From contig JBALXI010000019.1 of assembly GCA_036960605.1 (NCBI GenBank), positions 1 through 64,000 of the forward strand: a DNA stretch of 64,000 nucleotides, written 5' to 3'. Position 1 is the first letter of the stretch, and each line of letters starts with the position of its first letter. Source of the stretch: Oleispira sp036960605. GTDB taxonomy: Bacteria; Pseudomonadota; Gammaproteobacteria; Pseudomonadales; Oceanobacteraceae. A program made the translations under genes and the position numbers. Positions 60,690 through 64,000 of the stretch are shown piece after piece. The notes under the pieces were generated by a model. The model ran no database searches. It saw only the letters and a list, made by a program, of their open reading frames with translations, and was not told the origin of the DNA.

Positions 60690-61361
60690 TTAAGACATTG
60701 CATTGAATTGGTAACCACGGCCGCGAAGAGTCACGATGGGATTGAAGCCGTCTTTGATCGCAAACTTCTTTCTTAAGCGCGCAATTAATACTTCAACAAC
60801 ATTACTATCTCGATCAAAATCTTGATCATATAAATATTCAGTTAATCGGGTTTTAGAAATGACCTCTTTAGGACGGCGCATCATATATTCAAGAATTTTA
60901 TATTCGAATGCAGTGAGCTCTATAGATTGCCCAGATAGAGTAACTTGCTGGCTTTCTATATCAAGTGTAATAGGACCTAAGCTTAATTGAGCGGAATGAC
61001 CTGTTATTCTTCGTAATAGAGCACGACTACGAGCGACAAGTTCTTCTATATGAAAAGGTTTTTCCATGTAGTCATCGGCACCTGATTCCAGCCCTTCCAC
61101 TTTCGCTTTCCAACCGCCACGTGCTGTTAATATAAGAATGGGCAACTGGCAGCCATCTTTTCGTAGCCGGCTGATCAGCTCGATACCATCAATCTTAGGT
61201 AGGCCTATGTCAATAATAGCTAAGTCATAACTGTATTCGCTGGCTTGATAATAACCTTCAAGGCCATCACTTGCGCCTTGGCATTGATAGCCTTCATTGG
61301 TTAAACCATGACATAGCTGTTGCTGTAAATTGAGATCATCTTCAACAATTAATATTTTCAT
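60690..61361 (-). CDS. PhoP-like response regulator
   Basis: OmpR/PhoP type: receiver with phospho-acceptor Asp51 (LAIIDIGLPKIDG), Lys in DDYMEKPF and a C-terminal winged helix with ELTAFEYKILEYMM...SNVVEVLIARLRKKF and TLRGRGYQF. Operon PepSY protein - regulator - kinase, with a 4-bp overlap to the PepSY gene. Likely autoregulated. Confidence 0.93.
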   Translation of the reverse strand: MKILIVEDDLNLQQQLCHGLTNEGYQCQGASDGLEGYYQASEYSYDLAIIDIGLPKIDGIELISRLRKDGCQLPILILTARGGWKAKVEGLESGADDYMEKPFHIEELVARSRALLRRITGHSAQLSLGPITLDIESQQVTLSGQSIELTAFEYKILEYMMRRPKEVISKTRLTEYLYDQDFDRDSNVVEVLIARLRKKFAIKDGFNPIVTLRGRGYQFNAMS

Positions 61362-61852
61362 GGTTTAGCCTCTTCTGCTTTTATTTTAATGTTAGAGGGT
61401 GTGAAAAATTCACCGGAAAAAGCATTTACATTAACAATGGAAACCGTGCCTTTATCAGAGAGTATTTTTATTTTGTAATAAGGAGGTGGGCCCGTTTTAA
61501 ATTGGCTACGTAAGATTTTACCTTGGTATTTCCCTAAAACGGAATTGATAGCCTGCTGTACGGAGATTAGATGATGGCTAGGCGGAGTGACGGCAGAGGG
61601 AATAGCTTGGGTATCAGGCTGTCGTTGGATTTCACTCTCCATCCATTGGGTGAAAGGAGAAAATATACTTTCAACCCACTGTGTAGGAGGGGCAATTTGT
61701 TTCTCAACCCAACCTTCTTCAATAGCATGATTAACGGTGCTGTTATGATTTTCAGGCACAGTCGTGCTATCTGCTTGTAAATCAAAAGATAGCAGTAAGG
61801 TACTTACATAGAATGAAAGAATGTATCGGTAACACCCTTGATGTCTGTTCAC
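61358..61852 (-). CDS. PepSY-like periplasmic protein
   Basis: Signal-like N terminus (SFYVSTLLLSFDLQA) and a central Trp-rich linker, then ISVQQAINSVLGKYQGKILRSQFKTGPPPYYKIKILSDKGTVSIVNVNAFSGEFF, the PepSY pattern. PepSY proteins often precede PhoP/PhoQ-like pairs and may act as a periplasmic modulator of the kinase. Four-base overlap with the regulator gene shows coupled translation. The first residues before the hydrophobic stretch are unusual (MNRHQGCYRYIL). Confidence 0.75.
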   Translation of the reverse strand: MNRHQGCYRYILSFYVSTLLLSFDLQADSTTVPENHNSTVNHAIEEGWVEKQIAPPTQWVESIFSPFTQWMESEIQRQPDTQAIPSAVTPPSHHLISVQQAINSVLGKYQGKILRSQFKTGPPPYYKIKILSDKGTVSIVNVNAFSGEFFTPSNIKIKAEEAKP

Positions 61853-62049
61853 GGCTATATAGTGCTCTTGGAAATGAATCTAACGTCTGTGGATCTTAGC
61901 ATTATAGTGAAAATAGCTGAACCTTAGCTGAATGAGGGAATACGCAAGTAAAATGTGTTCGTTAAGTTTGAGTTCATCTAGCGACATTATAATGGTCAGC
62001 ATAACAGCTTGTTTATTAACTATAGAGCTGATTCTTCAAAGGATTCTAA

Positions 62050-62217
62050 ATGAATACTGCTTACTACGATATGTTGATATTACTTCAACAGCAAACTCAG
62101 GCATTGATTCGACGTAATGCGAAAATTAGGGTGTCAGATGAAAACTTTGGCGTTGAGATTAAAGTATTAAAAAGTAGGCGCGTTAGAGTTATCAGCACAT
62201 ATGCAGATGAAAAATGA
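62050..62217 (+). CDS. Small hypothetical protein, 55 residues
   Basis: Frame beginning MNTAYYDMLILLQQQTQALI and ending ISTYADEK, with AAAGGA about 6-7 bp before the ATG. The second half is basic (KVLKSRRVRVIS). Its stop codon overlaps the start of a longer frame upstream of the lipoprotein gene (ATGATGA), but the lipoprotein itself starts further down at 62298. No family recognised. Position and a good ribosome-binding site support it; the small size does not. Confidence 0.45.
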   Translation: MNTAYYDMLILLQQQTQALIRRNAKIRVSDENFGVEIKVLKSRRVRVISTYADEK

Positions 62218-62297
62218 TGAAAGTAAGTAAGGCTCGTTCATTATTTTTCAAATCAATCGCCGTAAAATTTAGCGAAATACAAGTAAGGGAATCTCTT

Positions 62298-62714
62298 ATG
62301 TTAAGAGTATTAGTGATGTCTCTAATACTGCTTGGTTCAGGCTGTGCCAGGCTTGATCATGTTCAAATCAGTGATATTGACCAAAGCCAAGGTAGCTTGA
62401 AACCAATTTCTGTGAAAATCAGTAATACGGGTTTTAATGCGGCGGAGACCGTCGCTATTGCGGGTGCGCTAGCTCAGTCGGATAGCACTAAAGAAAGCTT
62501 AGGTGACTTAGCGACACTATTAGCGCTTGTTAATATGGGGCCTACCACAGGTAATCCTGTCTATAACGATCGCTATGCAGAAAATATTCTAATGCAGCTT
62601 CATCAGCAATGTGCGAGCGGTAAGATTACAGCGATTAGAAATGTTCGCGAGGGTTTGTCCTATGGACCTGTGAGCGGTGAAGTAGTGCGTATTGATGCTG
62701 ATTGCATATTATAA
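62298..62714 (+). CDS. Small lipoprotein, first of a tandem trio
   Basis: Start ATG 62298 (AAGGGA 7 bp upstream) yields MLRVLVMSLILLGSGC-ARL, a clear lipobox. The C-terminal part (YAENILMQLHQQCASGKITAIRN...DADC) aligns with the tails of the next two lipoproteins around two conserved Cys. The first part contains TVAIAGALAQSDS..LGDLATLLALVNMGPTTGN, with a possible membrane-facing segment. Function unknown. Confidence 0.7.
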   Translation: MLRVLVMSLILLGSGCARLDHVQISDIDQSQGSLKPISVKISNTGFNAAETVAIAGALAQSDSTKESLGDLATLLALVNMGPTTGNPVYNDRYAENILMQLHQQCASGKITAIRNVREGLSYGPVSGEVVRIDADCIL

Positions 62715-62730
62715 ATTTTTGGAGAATTTC

Positions 62731-63048
62731 ATGAAAAAATTATTTGTTACCCTAACCTCAATTATCGCTATTAGCCTGTTGTCTGGCTGCGTAAGTTTGG
62801 ACTCAGTATCTTTGACTCAGTTACCTGAATATCGTGATCACTTAGTCACTGCCAGTGCTTCGGATATTTTGTTTTTAGGGTTTACCACGCAAAATGATTT
62901 TGTTGACGAAGCAGTCGAAAGTCTAAAGTCTAAATGTCGAGGTGGAAAACTGACTGGTATTTTGACTAAACACCAAACTACATCGTATGTATTGGTATTT
63001 AAGCGAGAAGTGATTGCTAGTGGTTACTGCAATACAGTAGAGGCTTAA
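62731..63048 (+). CDS. Small lipoprotein, second of a tandem trio
   Basis: Start ATG 62731 (GGAGAA 6 bp upstream). Lipobox SLLSGC-VSL. DILFLGFTTQNDFVDEAVESLKSKCRGGKLTGILTKHQ...SGYC parallels the third protein (DVVFFFAFDTDYVDEAKAMLEQQCPGKLSAVST...KGLC) and, less closely, the first. Cotranscribed with both. Function unknown. Confidence 0.75.
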   Translation: MKKLFVTLTSIIAISLLSGCVSLDSVSLTQLPEYRDHLVTASASDILFLGFTTQNDFVDEAVESLKSKCRGGKLTGILTKHQTTSYVLVFKREVIASGYCNTVEA

Positions 63049-63051
63049 ACA

Positions 63052-63369
63052 ATGAAGAAAATTATTATTATCTGTGTATTTCTACCGTTATTTTTATTAG
63101 CGGGCTGTACGCATAGTATCCATATGGTACACACCGATGGTTTTAGTTCAGGCATTCCTGCAAGCGATAAAGTGTATTATGTTGAGGCTGTAGCAAGCCA
63201 GGATGTCGTGTTCTTTTTTGCCTTTGATACGGATTATGTCGACGAGGCTAAGGCCATGCTTGAGCAGCAGTGTCCGGGGAAACTGTCAGCGGTGAGCACT
63301 CAGTACTCTACTTCCCATGGTTTTTTTCATTGGACGAATAAGATTTTGATGAAAGGATTGTGTGGATAA
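63052..63369 (+). CDS. Small lipoprotein, third of a tandem trio
   Basis: 105 residues, lipobox FLLAGC-THS. Starts 3 bp after the previous stop. Same plan: VDEA helix, first Cys in QQCPGKL, second Cys at the end (KGLCG). Likely envelope lipoprotein; role unknown. Confidence 0.75.
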   Translation: MKKIIIICVFLPLFLLAGCTHSIHMVHTDGFSSGIPASDKVYYVEAVASQDVVFFFAFDTDYVDEAKAMLEQQCPGKLSAVSTQYSTSHGFFHWTNKILMKGLCG

Positions 63370-63454
63370 ATTTGTCGGAATTGAACCTAGCCAAGCTCCG
63401 TGGTTATACTGCACAATGAAAGCAATATAATAACTCAGTTTGCAGGGACGTTTC

Positions 63455-64000
63455 ATGAAGTTTTTTATCACCGCATCGCTCGCTTTTACGCTGCTTGTCT
63501 CGATGGTTGCAGGCCGCCATTACATGGGGTTTGTTGACCTTGATTTGAATACGGTTAAAGCACTCTATGCCAATGAAGAATCGCGATTTATTCAACTAGA
63601 GGGCCTGCAACAGGGCATTCAGTTGCACTATCGTGATGAAGGTCTTAGTGCCGATGAAAATCCGGAGGCTCCCGTGCTATTTTTATTGCACGGTATTATG
63701 GCGAGCCTTCATACGTGGGACGGCTGGGTTGAAGTCTTGCAGAATGATTTTCGTATCATTCGTGTCGATATCCCAGGATTCGGTTTAACCGGTCCTTATG
63801 CGGATGGCATTTATAATGTTGAACGCTCGGTCGATATGGTTGATCAGCTGACGGATAAACTCGGTATTGAGTCGTTCTTTTTAGCCGGTAATTCGATGGG
63901 AGGATATATTTCATGGAATGTTGCTGCGGCCCATCCCGAGAAAGTAAAACGACTGATTCTGGTCGATGCGGCGGGTTATCCTTTTAAGCCGCCAATGATG
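63455..64000 (+). CDS. Alpha/beta hydrolase (partial, runs off the right edge)
   Basis: 182 codons read to the window end without a stop. N-terminal hydrophobic signal/anchor (FFITASLAFTLLVSMVAG), then FLLHGIMASLHTWDGWVEVL (oxyanion HG), VDIPGFGLTGPY and the nucleophile elbow GNSMGGYISW. An esterase or haloalkane/epoxide-hydrolase-like family member; the catalytic Asp and His would lie beyond the window. AGGGA precedes the ATG by about 8 bp. Confidence 0.85.
   Translation, partial: MKFFITASLAFTLLVSMVAGRHYMGFVDLDLNTVKALYANEESRFIQLEGLQQGIQLHYRDEGLSADENPEAPVLFLLHGIMASLHTWDGWVEVLQNDFRIIRVDIPGFGLTGPYADGIYNVERSVDMVDQLTDKLGIESFFLAGNSMGGYISWNVAAAHPEKVKRLILVDAAGYPFKPPMM

Noticed and set aside
61932..62117. 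61-codon frame upstream of the small ORF at 62050
   Set aside because: No ribosome-binding site and no plausible fold; the 62050-62217 frame in the same stretch has a better signal.
1..64000. CRISPR array or prophage
   Set aside because: The only regular array is the uninterrupted hexamer, without spacers. No integrase, capsid or tail genes and no tRNA or rRNA were recognised.

Overview
This window looks like a chromosomal segment of a cold-water or marine gammaproteobacterium of the Oceanospirillales/Oleispira-Bermanella-Thalassolituus kind. That is inferred from gene content and protein similarity remembered by eye, not from a search. Supporting signs are the moderate-to-low GC, an ampD-ampE pair, the long Pseudomonas-type dapD, a divergent LysR/fpr pair, an NhaD sodium/proton antiporter, a TRAP-type uptake system and a PhoP/PhoQ-like pair. 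Most of the window is ordinary core genome. Accessory character is confined to a few intergenic repeat clusters and small lipoprotein groups.

Layout. 1-3.3 kb: interrupted start of an AGCS-type amino acid symporter, ampD, ampE, a ROK sugar kinase and a PilZ protein. 3.3-11.8 kb: late cobalamin assembly and salvage (cobU-cobT-cobC-cobS; cobQ on the opposite strand; cbiB-cobD-btuF), broken by a 530-bp gap full of palindromic and tandem repeats. 12-16.3 kb: aceE-aceF of pyruvate dehydrogenase. 16.4-18.4 kb: a chemoreceptor. 18.5-22.5 kb: a cobalamin-riboswitch operon btuB - beta-propeller lipoprotein - pduO. 22.6-30.8 kb: orphan sensor kinase, panE-like reductase, a degenerate Y1-transposase-like protein, yajQ, ampG, an alkyltransferase-like protein, a FabG-like SDR, a newly noticed 51-codon ORF and fxsA. 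30.8-33 kb: groES-groEL behind a sigma-32-like promoter. 33-43 kb: MalT-like regulator, an atypical response regulator, LysR, thioesterase, a small NrtS-like membrane protein, short CbiX, hypotheticals, PhoH and a DUF2147 protein. 43.3-47.6 kb: TRAP system (helper lipoprotein, binding protein, fused permease). 47.6-48 kb: AAAGAC hexamer array, an unresolved N gap and dispersed repeats. 48-58.6 kb: nhaD, a short asparaginase-domain protein, an ABC exporter, cinA, an isochorismatase-like hydrolase, dapD, yffB, a hypothetical, a finR-like LysR and fpr. 58.6-64 kb: two Bor-type lipoproteins, a PepSY protein with a PhoP/PhoQ-like pair, a 55-codon small ORF, three tandem related lipoproteins and the start of an alpha/beta hydrolase that runs off the window.

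How parts work together. BtuB, BtuF, the propeller lipoprotein and PduO would capture and adenosylate corrinoids; CobU/T/C/S, CbiB and CobD attach the lower ligand; CobQ amidates the ring. AmpD, AmpE and AmpG belong to muropeptide recycling. Best candidates for something undescribed: (1) the propeller lipoprotein next to btuB, which resembles Bacteroidota BtuG in architecture and position; (2) the composite intergenic repeats, where two dispersed families and an expanded hexamer meet; (3) the domesticated-looking transposase homologue that has lost its HUH motif; (4) the tandem lipoprotein trio at the right end.
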